Notes: a model not told the origin generated them from the letters alone. A DNA stretch of 12,126 nucleotides from Acanthamoeba lenticulata (GCA_002179805.1 NAVB01002126.1:1-12126); one strand, 5' to 3'; numbered from the stretch's first letter, positions 1-9,331 are shown. Program-made: numbers and translations.

Positions 1-1744
1 AGCGATGTGCGCTGCTGCTGCTGCTGCTGCACCTTGTTCGCGAACACGGCGAGGAACCAACGCGAGCCTTGCGAGAAAAAGGCCACGTGCTCGATATCAC
101 CCTCCGTGGCCACCGGGAATTCGGCCTGGAAGTCTTGGGCCCAGCCGTCGCCCACCTGCACCCACAGTCACGCGCTGTCGTCATCAGCAGAACCATCACC
201 ATATGTATCATCATCACCATCATCATCTTGCTGCCTCCTCCTGCCTCCCTCCAAACAAGAAATTGGCCGCATCACTTCCACCACCACCATCATCACGGAG
301 GCGGCGGAAAGTCACTGCAGCCAACTCCGCCCTCCCATTTTGTCTCTTCGTTCGTTCGTTCGTTCGTTCGTTCGTTCGTTCGTTCGTTCGTTCGTTCGTT
401 CGTTCGTTCGTTCGTTCGTTCGTTCGTGGTTGGTTGGGAGGGAGGGAGAGGGAGGCCTGCTGCAGTGAGCGCGCACCTGAAAGCTCCAACCTTCGATAGA
501 GCCGTCCTTGAAGGTGGCCAAAAGGTGGTTCTCCATGGAGAGCAGAAAAGTGACTGGATTGGCGTCGTCCCACGGGCGCAGGAGCGCATTGAAGAGCTTG
601 CCCCCACACGCGTCGCTTTCCTCCAGCTGCAGGCTGGTCACCACTGCAAAAGGGAAAGAAGGCAAAAGGAGAAAGAGGGAAAAGAAGATTTTTTGTTTTT
701 TTAAAAAAAATTAAAAAAGGTCTAGCGACCAAGACCAAGAGGAAGGAAGTAGCAGGAGAGAGAGAGCACCAGGAGTGATGCAGTAGAAATCAGCCTCAGC
801 CAACACGGCCGCCTTAGGCATGGAGGGCGGGATGAACAGCTCGCCCGTGCGCAGGTAGTTGAGGATGGGCTCAAAGTAGCGCCCCTCCCTGTTCGCTCCC
901 CCCCCCCAAAAAACCAACCAGTCCCACCCAAGCAGGAGCGGGTCAACAACAACCATGGGGACGTCATCATCAGAATGCGCGTGCGCGTAAATTTTGTGCG
1001 TCAGAATGCGGTTAGCTCCCGCGAGCTTGCAAACCCATTTCCGCTTTGTTCGGGAGAGTGGGGGGGGGGGATGTCCTGCACCAACCGACCAACCAAACAA
1101 ACAAACAAAACAAACACAGACCCAGAGGGAGAGCTCAAGGAGGAGGAAGCAGACCGGTCAATGAAATAGGCTCCTTCGTCATCGAGGGTACTCGGGATAT
1201 CGCCATCCTGCAGACGCAATCCTCCGCCGCCAGTCAACGAAGGTGCAGGGAGGAGCGAGGTTTGTTTTGAGGAGTTGGGGAGGAGGGAAGAGAGGGGGGG
1301 GGGGGAACAAAGTACGAGAAGGGCCTTGAAAAACGAGTCCTCTAAGCGGGTGAGAGTGGCCTTCGTGGTCGTATATCGGGTGCCCCCAATGTTGAGCTTG
1401 ACCAGTTCCAGCTTTTCTCGGCTTAGTTGAGCCACGTATCGCGCGCGCTGCTCGAGGCCCACACCGCTCTTCCTCTTACTGCCTCCGCTCGTGCTGCGGG
1501 CGAGAGCGCGAGGCACACCTCCACTACCCACCATGCCAAGACGAGGAGACACACTGCGACTTGCAGGAGCAGTTGACCCTGACGCAGCAGTAAGAAGGGG
1601 CGCGCCCGCCAGCGGTCCGCTCGTCCATGCCGCAGCCAAAGAGGATGTTGAGTCTCCCAAACTGCCACTTGCTGCATGGCAAGGATCGGGGCCTCCTCCT
1701 CCTCCTCCTCCTCCTGAGGCTACTGTGTCAGTGGCCAGCTCCAT
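1..1744 (-). CDS. KCTD/BTB (potassium-channel tetramerisation-type) protein, SHKBP1/KCTD3-like, 3' end outside window
   Basis: Exons on the minus strand: 1744-1316, 1207-1155, 888-770, 643-477 and 155 to about 33 or beyond. All join in phase with GT/AG borders. Residues 1-108 are low-complexity (Gly8 tract, Ser/Ala-rich). From about 113 to 205 there is a BTB/T1 domain: VKLNIGGTRY, then AYFIDREGRYFEPILNYLRTGEL assembled across two introns (quoted in pieces: AYFIDR, EGRYFEP, ILNYLRTGEL). After it comes sequence with WD-like strands (LLATFKDGSIEGWSFQ, SRWFLAVFAN). BTB followed by WD-like repeats is the SHKBP1/KCTD3 layout; KCTD proteins often act as CUL3 ubiquitin-ligase adaptors, which is inferred here. 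The start codon at 1744 opens the frame after an A/T-rich leader. Near 33-32 the coding strand reads AAG|GTGCAG, so the exon may end there; otherwise it encodes six Gln. The BTB call is firm, the WD assignment tentative. Confidence 0.85.
12..29. repeat. (CTG)6 trinucleotide repeat
   Basis: Six CTG units. On the minus strand these read CAG and would give poly-Gln if the KCTD exon continues. They may instead be the start of an intron, because AAG|GTGCAG directly precedes them. Confidence 0.8.
347..426. repeat. (TTCG)20 tetranucleotide microsatellite in a KCTD intron
   Basis: Twenty uninterrupted TTCG units (80 bp) lie within the proposed 321-bp intron spanning 476 down to 156 of the minus-strand gene, so the transcript carries (CGAA)20. 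Open frames through it only translate the repeat into RSFV or TNER strings and are not genes. Confidence 0.97.
1691..1714. repeat. (CCT)n coding microsatellite giving poly-Gly
   Basis: CCT units on the plus strand are read as GGA/GGG codons on the minus strand. They make the eight-Gly tract near the N-terminus of the KCTD protein (about residues 11-18). It is one of the few microsatellites here that lies in an exon. Confidence 0.85.
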
Positions 1745-1917
1745 GGTGTTTTTTTTTTGTTTTATTTTTCTATTTCATAATGTTGGCCAAATAGTCTTCA
1801 GGGAGTTGCGTCTCGTGCGTGCTTGGCATGCCCCAGGCGGGAGCTCTGCTGCCGGAGACTCGGGCCACAGAAACATGTCGCTACACGCACGGCTGCTTCC
1901 GCCACTTTGGCTTGAAG
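1745..1917. promoter_or_regulatory. Divergent intergenic/promoter region
   Basis: The KCTD gene starts at 1744 on the minus strand and the next gene at 1918 (or 1828) on the plus strand, so both promoters must share 83-173 bp. The region holds a T-run at 1749-1758, an A/T-rich stretch to about 1782 and an 8-bp palindrome TTGGCCAA at 1783-1790. No TATA box can be placed with confidence. Confidence 0.5.
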
Positions 1918-4016
1918 ATGGAGGCCCCCCTGCCCGCCAGTCGTTCGGGGGGTACGCAGGATCAACCAAAGCCTGAGTCGGCCGCGCCAGTGTTGCGCGA
2001 AGAAGACCACCCACAGGCTTCGCCATCTCCTTCCTTGTCAGCGTCGATTGGGGCTTTGGGTCTTTCTGTTGACTCGGTGACACTCAGTGGACCCATTACC
2101 TATGGATTTCCTGTCTACGATGCACAGCACAAGGTTGGCCTCCATCCGATCTTTTGTGCATGCGCGCCTGAACTACACGGTGGCTGTGCGGCCGGCTTGT
2201 GGTGGACAGGGGCGAGTGATCTTTTCTTTACGCGAGCTTGAGGAGGGCGAAGTATGGTACACCGAAAACCACAACAGTGTGCGCCGCGTCTCCCCGACCC
2301 ACGTACTCCTTGGCGGTTTGTGCTTTTCTTTCTCCTCTCCTCCCTCTCTCCCTTTCTCTTTCTTGGCTGATGGTGGTGGTGGTTTGTGTTGTGGTTGTGG
2401 GACGAATGAATGCCCCGTGCAGAGACCATTGAGGTAGCCATTCCTGAAGAGGAAGCGTTCGATGCCAGCCGCGGCATCCTCACCTTTAATGGCGAGCAGC
2501 TTCTGCTCCTTGTGCGCTTCCCCTGGCTCTCGTCTCTTCTATTCCTCCGGCGCCGCAGTGCGTTGGCCCTCATGCGTGGCACCGGACGGCTGACCGGATC
2601 TCCTTTTGGACCGTTTCCTCTCTCTCTCTCTCTCTATCTGTCTGTCTGCTGTCTGTCTGTCTGTCTTTCTCATACCAGGAGGATTCTAACCTGTCCGCCG
2701 AAGCCGAGGTGGAGCGATGCAGCGGGATGAAGTTTTACGAAGGTGCTCCTTATGTCCTTCGCCCTTTTCTCCTGGCTGCCGCTCCACTGCCCACACACAC
2801 TCACACACTCCTTTTGGGCTGCTCGTGTTGGTGGAGCAGGCATTCCGATGTCCTCCATCGAGCCCGAAGGCACGCAGGAGCGTGGCATTGTGGTCTTCAC
2901 TCTGCAGCAGTTGCCCGATGGGCAGCCCTTTTATTTCAAGCGGAAGAACTGTCTCACCATTGAGCGTACGGGGGACAACACCTACACGATCAACGGTACG
3001 AGCAGCCCTGTAATGCGTTATGCTGGCCTCATCTAACAAATCGGCAAAAACAACAAAAAAACAACAACTACAGGAAAGGAGTTCCAAGGGGCAGATGTCA
3101 GGCAAGTGCTGCCGGCGGATTCGTCTCTTCTGGATCTTGTGTTCCCGCACGACCGCCCAGGCGCCGACTCACACAATGGCTACGCTGACGACGATGACGA
3201 CTTCGGCAATGAGAAGAGCAAGTCGGAAGCGGAGGAGAGCGAAGGGTCCGCGAGCCATGAGGATATCCTGAAGCAGATTTTGGCCGCCAGCGAGGCGCCA
3301 CAGGCTGAGGAGGAAGAGGAGATCGCACGCGCCATGCTCCGCGAATTCGACGAGCGGCTCAAGAACGCCACCATCCGCCGCGCGCAGGAGAAACGACGTC
3401 GGCTGAGCCTCATGATGAAGCAGTACTCCAGCGACCCGTCCTCGCCCTTTCGCGCCTTCTTCCTTCCGGCGTCGCCCCTCTCCACCTCGGGCACCTCTAT
3501 CCCTGTCCGCCCCAAGCCCCTCACGGATGACGCTGACGCCGTCGACGCCACCGAAGCGTCCGGCAAGGACGCCGGTTCCACAGAGGAGCTCCTCGCATCG
3601 ACCACCACTGCCATCACCAGCTCCAGCAGCCGCCCTGTACGCTTCGCCTCTTCCTTTGGGACAGGGCGGCGTCCCGATGGGGGGGGGGGCAAGTTGGAGC
3701 AGCTTGTGGCTGCGCCATATATATGTGGATTGGGCATCTGTGGGCACTGATTGTTGTGGTGCAGGACACGCCCGTGCGGGATACAACAGCTGAGGAGGAA
3801 GAGGAGGACGGGCTTGAAGACGTGGATCTTTGCACTCCGCGACACGAGCGACGCCAGAACAGCACGGACGAAAAGCAGGATGCCCAGACAGGTTCCTGCG
3901 AGGAGGAGGAGGAGGAACACAAGGTAGGTGAGAGGACACCCGCACAACACCAAGCGGAAGCCAAAGGAGTGGGAGCAGAGACTGAAGGTGAGGAAGGTCA
4001 AAAACCGGCGCAATAG
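1918..4016 (+). CDS. Protein of unknown family with two diverged internal repeats and an acidic/coiled-coil C-terminus
   Basis: Proposed exons: 1918-2133, 2210-2315, 2423-2511, 2679-2742, 2840-2995, 3074-3636 and 3765-4016 (481 aa). The ATG at 1918 has A at -3 and G at +4; an in-frame ATG at 1828 would add 30 residues. Two units resemble each other. Residues about 57-120 have SG..TYGFP, GRVIFSLRELEEGE and WY...N; residues about 152-230 have SG..FYEGIP, GIVVFTLQQLPDGQ and FY...N. Downstream lie an Asp run (DDDDD), an acidic stretch, a charged helical segment (IARAMLREFDERLKNATIRR, probably coiled coil), a Ser/Thr-rich region and Glu runs. No known domain, signal peptide or membrane segment was recognised, so no function is proposed. 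Uncertain points: the donor at 3637 (alternative 3706) and a donor-like AAG|GTAGGTGAG at 3925 that could change the C-terminus. Confidence 0.65.
2617..2669. repeat. (TC)n and (TCTG)n microsatellites in an intron
   Basis: Alternating TC then TCTG/TGTC units fill the 3' half of the proposed intron 2512-2678, just before its acceptor CATACCAG. They also serve as its pyrimidine tract. Confidence 0.8.
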
Positions 4017-4192
4017 CGCCAGGGCCTGTGTGTGCTGTCGCCTGTGTGTCTTTCGCTGGTTGGCTTCTTTTTAAAATCTAAATTCCGGCCCCGAACCCGT
4101 ACAACCACCTGCCTGACAACCGAGACCGTTCTGGCCCCGTGGCCACAAGAACTTGTCCCCCAGAAGAGAGAAAGAGAAGAAGAGAGAAGACA
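4017..4192 (+). promoter_or_regulatory. Short intergenic region before the Kelch-kinase gene
   Basis: The 176 bp between the TAG at 4014-4016 and the ATG at 4193 must hold the 3' end of one gene and the promoter and leader of the next. It contains a TTTTTAAAAT stretch near 4069 and a purine-rich GA leader (about 4163-4190) just before the start codon. No other element is recognisable. If the alternative splice at 3925 is used, the upstream gene would end near 4072. Confidence 0.4.
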
Positions 4193-7100
4193 ATGGCGTG
4201 GTTTGGGGTTCAGAATAATGTCCCCATAGGGCCTCGCCATGGGCACTCCCTTACCTCCTTTAACAATGGTGATTCTGCGCTACTTCTGTGCGGGGAGGAT
4301 CCGCAGGGTAAACCCCTTCGAGACGCCTTCGTCCTTGATTTAAGTAAGCCTCTCCCCCCTCGCTTTCGTTCTTTGCCCCATGAGGCCAACACACTGCATT
4401 TTTGGGGACAGGCATGAAATACAGCCGCCCTCTTCAGGACACTACGGACGCTCCTCCGCCCCGCTCGTACCACACCGCCGTAGCCGTTGACAACCAGGTA
4501 CTCCTCCCCCCCCCCCAAAACTCCCCCCTTCCCTTGAGGGAGAAGGGCTGTCCACCAATGTTCCATATGACTGTTGGGTGACGCCCTGACCCCCCCCCCC
4601 TCTCTTTCCTCTTTTAATGAACGTGCCAGGTGTTCGTTTTCGGCGGGTGGGACGGAAGCACATGCTTGAATGACCACTATGTCGTCGATCTTGGTACGCG
4701 CGGTGCCGCTCGGCTGGTAACTGGGAAGTGGATGACACAGTTGTAAACGGCTTTGTTGGTGGTTTGGTTTGTGGGCTTTTATTTGGTGGTGGGGCAGTGA
4801 CATGGCGTTGGCGGCGGGTGATGGGGGCGGGCGAACTGCCGGAGGAGCGCTGCGGGCACTCAGCCGTGGCGGTGGGACGCAAGATCTTTGTCTGGGGTGG
4901 CCGTTCCAGCAGTGGAACCTACTGGCCGTGCGATACCATCTACGTGTTCAACGCGGGTACGCGCGTCCGTCCTCCTCTGCTGTTGATTAAAGTGACTCGA
5001 AAGCATGAGGAACACAAAGAGAGAGAGGAGACAAGTGGAGGAGAGATGGGGGTCAACTGACTCCCCTGAGGGCGTCTGGCCCTCTGTGTCTCCGCGCAGA
5101 CACCCACCGCTGGGAGAGGGAAACGGCCAATGGAGAGGCGCCCTCGCCCCGCGCACACCACTCAGTCACGAGTACGCCCCTGTCGCGCTACCCGCAGGCT
5201 CGTCCTCGTTCCCGACGCGCATGCTTACGGGAAGACACTGCTCTACACCCGCGCGCGTACATAGATGTGGAGGGCTCCGTGTACGCGTTCGGAGGAACCA
5301 ATGGGCGGGAGGCCTTCCAAGACCTGTCCGTCTTCCAAACCCAGGCCCTTACCTGGAAGCGCCTCCATGCGGGCGACGGCGTGACCGGTTCAGCCCCGTC
5401 GCCTCGCAGCCATCACTCGGCTACCGTCATCGGGCAGGCTCTCCTCTTCCTCGGGGGACAGCCCAATCCCAGCGCTGCTCCCTCGCCTCTTCTGTCTCAC
5501 GCAGAGGTCCACATCTTCCACATCGGTACACCCCTCCCCCCCCCCAAATCCTCCCTCCTCCCTCCCCGGGAGGAAAAGGGGGGAGGTGTCTTGTCCCTAT
5601 CGCTAGGCCGACTGACTGGCTGATCGATCGCCGGCCAATCGGTCGATGTGGCAGGTTCGGCTACATGGTCGCAGCACCGCATTACAGCTCAGGAGGTCGA
5701 GTCTGTTGGCGTTGCCGGTCACGCAGCCGCCCTCCTTGGTGCGTTCGCCTGCCTAATCCCCCCCCCCCCTCTTGAGTTGGTGTGGCCACCATCACCAGCC
5801 ACCAAAATTGCAAAAACGAAACGAAACCAAAAAAAGATATAAACGACTCACCACGACGGCTCTACCACAACAACCCACACGGCATAAGCAGGCAAAAGCA
5901 AGGTCGTGGTCTTTGGCGGGTGGAAGGACGACCGGGCGAGTAAGCCCTTCCCCTCCAATGAAACGCTGGTGCTCTACCAGCTTGGTACCCTCACCGCAAC
6001 GCCTCTTTGTCCACCGGGCACGTTCACTCCAGACCCTAACAACAACACCAACACCAACACGACGTGCTGGGGTTTTGGGGGGGGGGGTTGCAGAGGGGCT
6101 GCTGCATGCGCCTGCAGTGCGCGGTGTCAGGCTGCGCAAGTCGCTCATCAACACGGTGACCAAGAACCAGCTGGAGGGCATCCTCAGCGATCAGCAGGGC
6201 GTCATCAAACGCAGGCAGAGCGCTGGCCACTCGCCCTCGGTCGCGCGCGCCCTTCCTCCGCTACAGCCACTGAGCGTGCCCGGTACGGCTCGACTTCTCC
6301 ACTCTTGGTCCCAATCATTCTTAAAAAATATTTTATTTTGACAAGTTTTAAGTAAACCTGGACGGAAGGCGAGATGCCGTGAGTTGTTCTCACACAGCTT
6401 TTCTGCGTGTATGTGTGTGCACTGTCACCCTGTGCCTGGCGTGATTGGGGGGGGGGGATTGCGGGGTCATGCAGCGGGATCTCCGCCGCTTCCCCCGCCG
6501 CCGTTTGCACAACCGCCGCCACCTGTCGCAGTGGTGAGCAGCCCTCCAGCGGCCCGCAAGGAGAGCCGCAAGGAGAAGAAGGAGCGCGAGAAGCTCGAGA
6601 AGCGTGTGAAAAAGGTGTGTGCACCCATCCTCCCTCCCTCGTACCCACGCACGCAAAAACAGAGAGAGAGAGAGAGAGAGGAAAAGAGAAGAGAAGCTCT
6701 TTCCTCCAAAGGGAAAGAGGCCCTCACCTCTCCTCCTCCTCCTCCTCCTCATTCCCTTTACCTCGCCTGCCCCCCCCCCCTCCAACCCACTTGTTTGGGC
6801 TCTAACATTGGTGGCGGAGCAATTCCAGGAAGAGGAGAAGCAGCAGAAGAAGAACAAGGACAAGGGCCGCGCCGTGGTCACCTCCTCGGCCGTATCCGGC
6901 GTCTCCGTGCCCCTCAACGTCAAGCGGGTGCGCCCCCTCCCCCAAATCCCCAAATCCGTCTTCAAACAAATTTGGCGCCGAGAAATGGTGGCCTGGCTAG
7001 TAATAGGGTGCTGATGGTGACGACGACGATGATGGTGGTGATGCGGGGTCTGGTTCAGGTGGTGCATGTCAACCACGAGATGCAGTGGTCGGGCAAGGAC

Positions 7101-9280
7101 CCCAACGAGGTGTTTGCCAAGGAGGACCTGCTTGGCGAGGGTGCCTACGGCGCGGTGTATCGAGGCGTCCACCGCGAGACGGACATGGTCATCGCGATCA
7201 AGGAACTGCCCAACCTGGCCAACCAGGAGGAGCTCCAGAAGGAGATCGACATCCTCAAGAAGGCACTCACCGGCCCCTCCCCTCACGCACCGCCCCTCGC
7301 TTCCGCCGCTCTGCTCCCCCCTCTTTCGTATTTCTGATAATATTCACTTTCTCTCTCTCTCTCTCGTCTCTCGCTCTGGCTCGTGTCCTTTCATTCTTCC
7401 TCATCATTTCTCGTGTGGCTGTTGGTCGGATACTCTACGTATGCTCAGTGTTCCCACCAGGTGCGCTGTCTCCCCCCCCCCACCCGTTGCCCCGATCTTT
7501 TCCTCCTCCTTCCCTCCCTCCTCAAATTGTCCTTCTCTTGGCCTCGCACCACGCAAAGCCGTGGACGGGGGGTCCGGGGACTCACCACGCCCCTCTTGAA
7601 ATGAACAAAACGCGAATGCATGCAAAACATGTTCGGTCGCAACAGAACATCGTGTGCTACTTTGGTACCTGCCAGCTGTCAAGCTCCCTCTGGGTACGCG
7701 GTGCTCACGGCGACCCCGCCTTCTCCTGCCTCCCCCCTCTGAGTCGTGTTTTTTAACATGTTTTTGTTTTTGTTTTTGTTTTTGTTTTTGTTTTTGTTTT
7801 TGTTTTTGTTTTTGTTTTTGTTTTTGTTTTTGTTTTCTCTCTCTCTCTTTCTAGATTTTGATGGACTACTGCGACATCGGGAGCGTCCGCGACATGATCG
7901 AGCTGTGCAATAAGCCGCTCAAGGAGGATCAGATCGCCTACATCCTCCAGCAGTCACTGCAGGGCCTGCTGTACTTGCACACGATGAATATCATACATCG
8001 AGACGTCAAGGTACGACACACCTTTGACTCAAAACAAAACCCTCGACAACTTCTTCTTCTTTCTCTCTCTCTCTCCTCTCTCTTTTTAAGTGTGTATGTG
8101 TGTGTATGTCACTAGGCGACTGACCCTCTGCCCTCCTCTCCCCCTCCTCTCATGTGTCTTGGGCCTTGGCCGCCGTACAGGCCGGCAACATCCTGCTTGA
8201 TGGCCTGGGCGCGGTCAAGATCGCCGATTTCGGTGTCTCGGAGCAGCTCTCCGACGCGGTCTCCAAGTCAGACACGCGCATCGGAACTCCATTGTGGATG
8301 GTTCGCCTTTGTCCTGCCCGTGTTGCACTCCTCCACGTGCCGTCGTGAAGGCAACTCACATGTCCTTGCATCTCGACAGGCACCGGAGGTGATCCTGGGC
8401 AAGAGATACGACAACAAGGCCGACTTGTGGTCCCTGGGCATCACTGCGTACTGCCCTCCTCCCAAAACACCCCTCCTCTATAAGCCCTCCCCCCCCCCGC
8501 TGATACCGGTATTGAGCAATGTTGCCTCATGAGCAAATTACGCCTCCTATTTATTTATTTATTTATTTAGAAGTCTATCGATTGTTAGGAAAGAAAAGAA
8601 GAGAGATGGTGGTGATGGAAGAGGGGGTTGGTTGGTTGGTTGGTTGACCATGGTTGTTGTGTACGTGGTGTGTGCCGCGTTGCTGCAACAGCATCGAGAT
8701 GGCAGAAGGCCTGCCGCCCAATCACGAAATGAACCCCATGCGGGCGATGCGATTGGTGCCACAGCGCCCCCCGCCCACGCTGACCGAACCCAAGAAGTGG
8801 TCCAAAGACTTCAACGACTTTGTCGCCTGCTGCCTCACCAAAGGCACGCTCTTCTTGCGGCACACCCATGGGTGACACGGGCTTAGCGTCCATTGCGCTG
8901 CCTTATGGCGGTGGTGCTGCTGTGGCAGCTCTTCGCTGACTTACCCCACACCCATGTGTGTTGCGCCCTGTTGTGTTTTTGTGTGTGTGTGTGTGTTTAC
9001 GTTATTTTTCAGATCCGGAGAAGAGGCCCGACTGTGTGGAGCTGTTGAGCCACCCGTTCATCCGCGGGTCCCGCGGGTCCGGTACGCTGAAGGAGCGCAT
9101 CAATGAGTGCTTCATCCTCAAGCTCAAGGAGCAAGCTGCCAAGGTTCGTGCTGCTTCCGTTGGTTTTTTTCTTCACCCCCCCCCCACTCATCTCCTCCAA
9201 TCCGCGGAAGCAGAAGGCCGCGCCAAAGCCATCATCCGATAACCAACAGGCGAGCTCCTCCTCCGCGCACAGCACCCCGA
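4193..9280 (+). CDS. Kelch-repeat / CRIB-like / STE20 (MST-like) serine/threonine kinase
   Basis: Exons: 4193-4343, 4412-4497, 4630-4693, 4798-4956, 5100-5171, 5265-5525, 5655-5738, 5892-5984, 6094-6282, 6475-6614, 6829-6927, 7059-7262, 7449-7460, 7646-7693, 7855-8010, 8181-8300, 8380-8447, 8692-8843, 9013-9143 and 9214-9280. Every join keeps phase. Residues about 10-323 hold six Kelch repeats (VFVFGGWDG, IFVWGGRSS, VYAFGGTNG, VVVFGGWKD). Residues 388-466 are a proline-rich then charged linker. A CRIB-like motif (VSVPLNVKRVVHV, 458-470) implies Cdc42/Rac binding. The kinase domain (about 490-730) has GEGAYGAVYRG, VAIK-type Lys514, alphaC Glu528, HRD 602-604, DFG 622-624, GTPLWMAPE with likely activation-loop Thr638, and a C-lobe ending SHPFI. 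All catalytic residues are present, so it should be active. GTPLWMAPEV points to the MST/GCK group, but no SARAH domain is seen. No stop follows: the frame enters the GH16 domain, so 9280 is an arbitrary division. Confidence 0.85.
7263..7448 (+). other. GC-AG intron
   Basis: The alphaC exon ends AAGAAG|GCACTC and no GT occurs near the homology boundary. The next GT, at about 7329, would insert some 22 Ala/Pro-rich residues into the kinase fold. The acceptor is GCTCAG|TGTTCC. The donor matches the local GTACNC pattern with T changed to C. Confidence 0.7.
7449..7460 (+). other. 12-nt micro-exon (CSHQ) of the kinase domain
   Basis: TGTTCCCACCAG is flanked by CTCAG on the left and GTGCGC on the right, and encodes Cys-Ser-His-Gln in phase 0. 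Without it the alphaC helix (EIDILKK) would join straight to NIVCYFG, four residues short of the alphaC-beta4 loop in MST-type kinases. With it the protein reads ILKKCSHQNIVCYFG, which fits the usual C-x-x-x-N-I-V pattern. An automated gene finder would probably miss it. Confidence 0.8.
7761..7832. repeat. (TTTTTG)12 hexanucleotide microsatellite at an intron 3' end
   Basis: Twelve perfect TTTTTG units lie in the 161-bp intron 7694-7854, followed by a TTTTCTCTCT pyrimidine tract and the acceptor CTAG. Length changes here would change the distance from branch point to acceptor in the kinase gene. Confidence 0.95.
8448..8691 (+). repeat. Intron with (TATT)n and (GGTT)5 repeats
   Basis: This 244-bp intron carries a C10 run (8489-8498), about five TATT/TTTA units near 8548-8569 and five GGTT units at 8626-8645. 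It separates the kinase motifs WSLGITA and IEMAEG with a phase-2 join (GC|C, Ala). Confidence 0.8.
8844..9012 (+). other. Second GC-AG intron
   Basis: The C-lobe exon ends ACCAAAG|GCACGC and resumes at TTTTTCAG|ATCCGG, giving CLTKDPEKRP across a phase-1 join. This is the expected kinase subdomain XI sequence. No GT donor is nearby: reading on gives GTLFLRHTHG and then a stop. A (GT)n run at about 8982-8996 lies before the acceptor. Confidence 0.75.
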
Positions 9281-9331
9281 GTCAGTGCCCCCTTCCTCCT
9301 CTCCTCACGAGGCACATGCGACCACGTGCAG

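Noticed and set aside
223..738. Minus- and plus-strand open frames across the TTCG repeat
   Set aside because: The 4-nt repeat has no stop in any frame, so it creates artificial open frames (TNER or RSFV strings).
3169..4013. Two long minus-strand open frames (258 and 277 codons)
   Set aside because: They lie opposite the acidic, low-complexity C-terminus of the plus-strand gene. Their Ser/Leu/Arg-rich translations are what antisense reading of GAG/GAC-rich codons gives, and no domain is visible.
6283..6341. A stop at 6339-6341 ending a separate Kelch gene
   Set aside because: It is reached only by reading past GTACGG into an A/T-rich intron. No in-frame, well-placed ATG was found for a separate kinase gene before the SPPLPPPP exon.
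6390..7286. 298-codon minus-strand open frame
   Set aside because: It is antisense to the kinase linker and N-lobe, and it contains translated simple repeats (RRRRRR, SLSLSLS). The plus strand has clear kinase homology.
7646..7675. Acceptor earlier in CGGTCGCAACAG giving RSQQ-NIV
   Set aside because: No AG lies before CGG. The micro-exon plus AACAG|AACATC uses standard borders and fits the family better.
9144..9242. Kinase C-terminus by reading through to the TAA at 9240
   Set aside because: This path translates a C10 run and intron-like sequence. Splicing from AAG|GTTCGT to GCAG fits better, though intron retention remains possible and is noted in the fusion finding.
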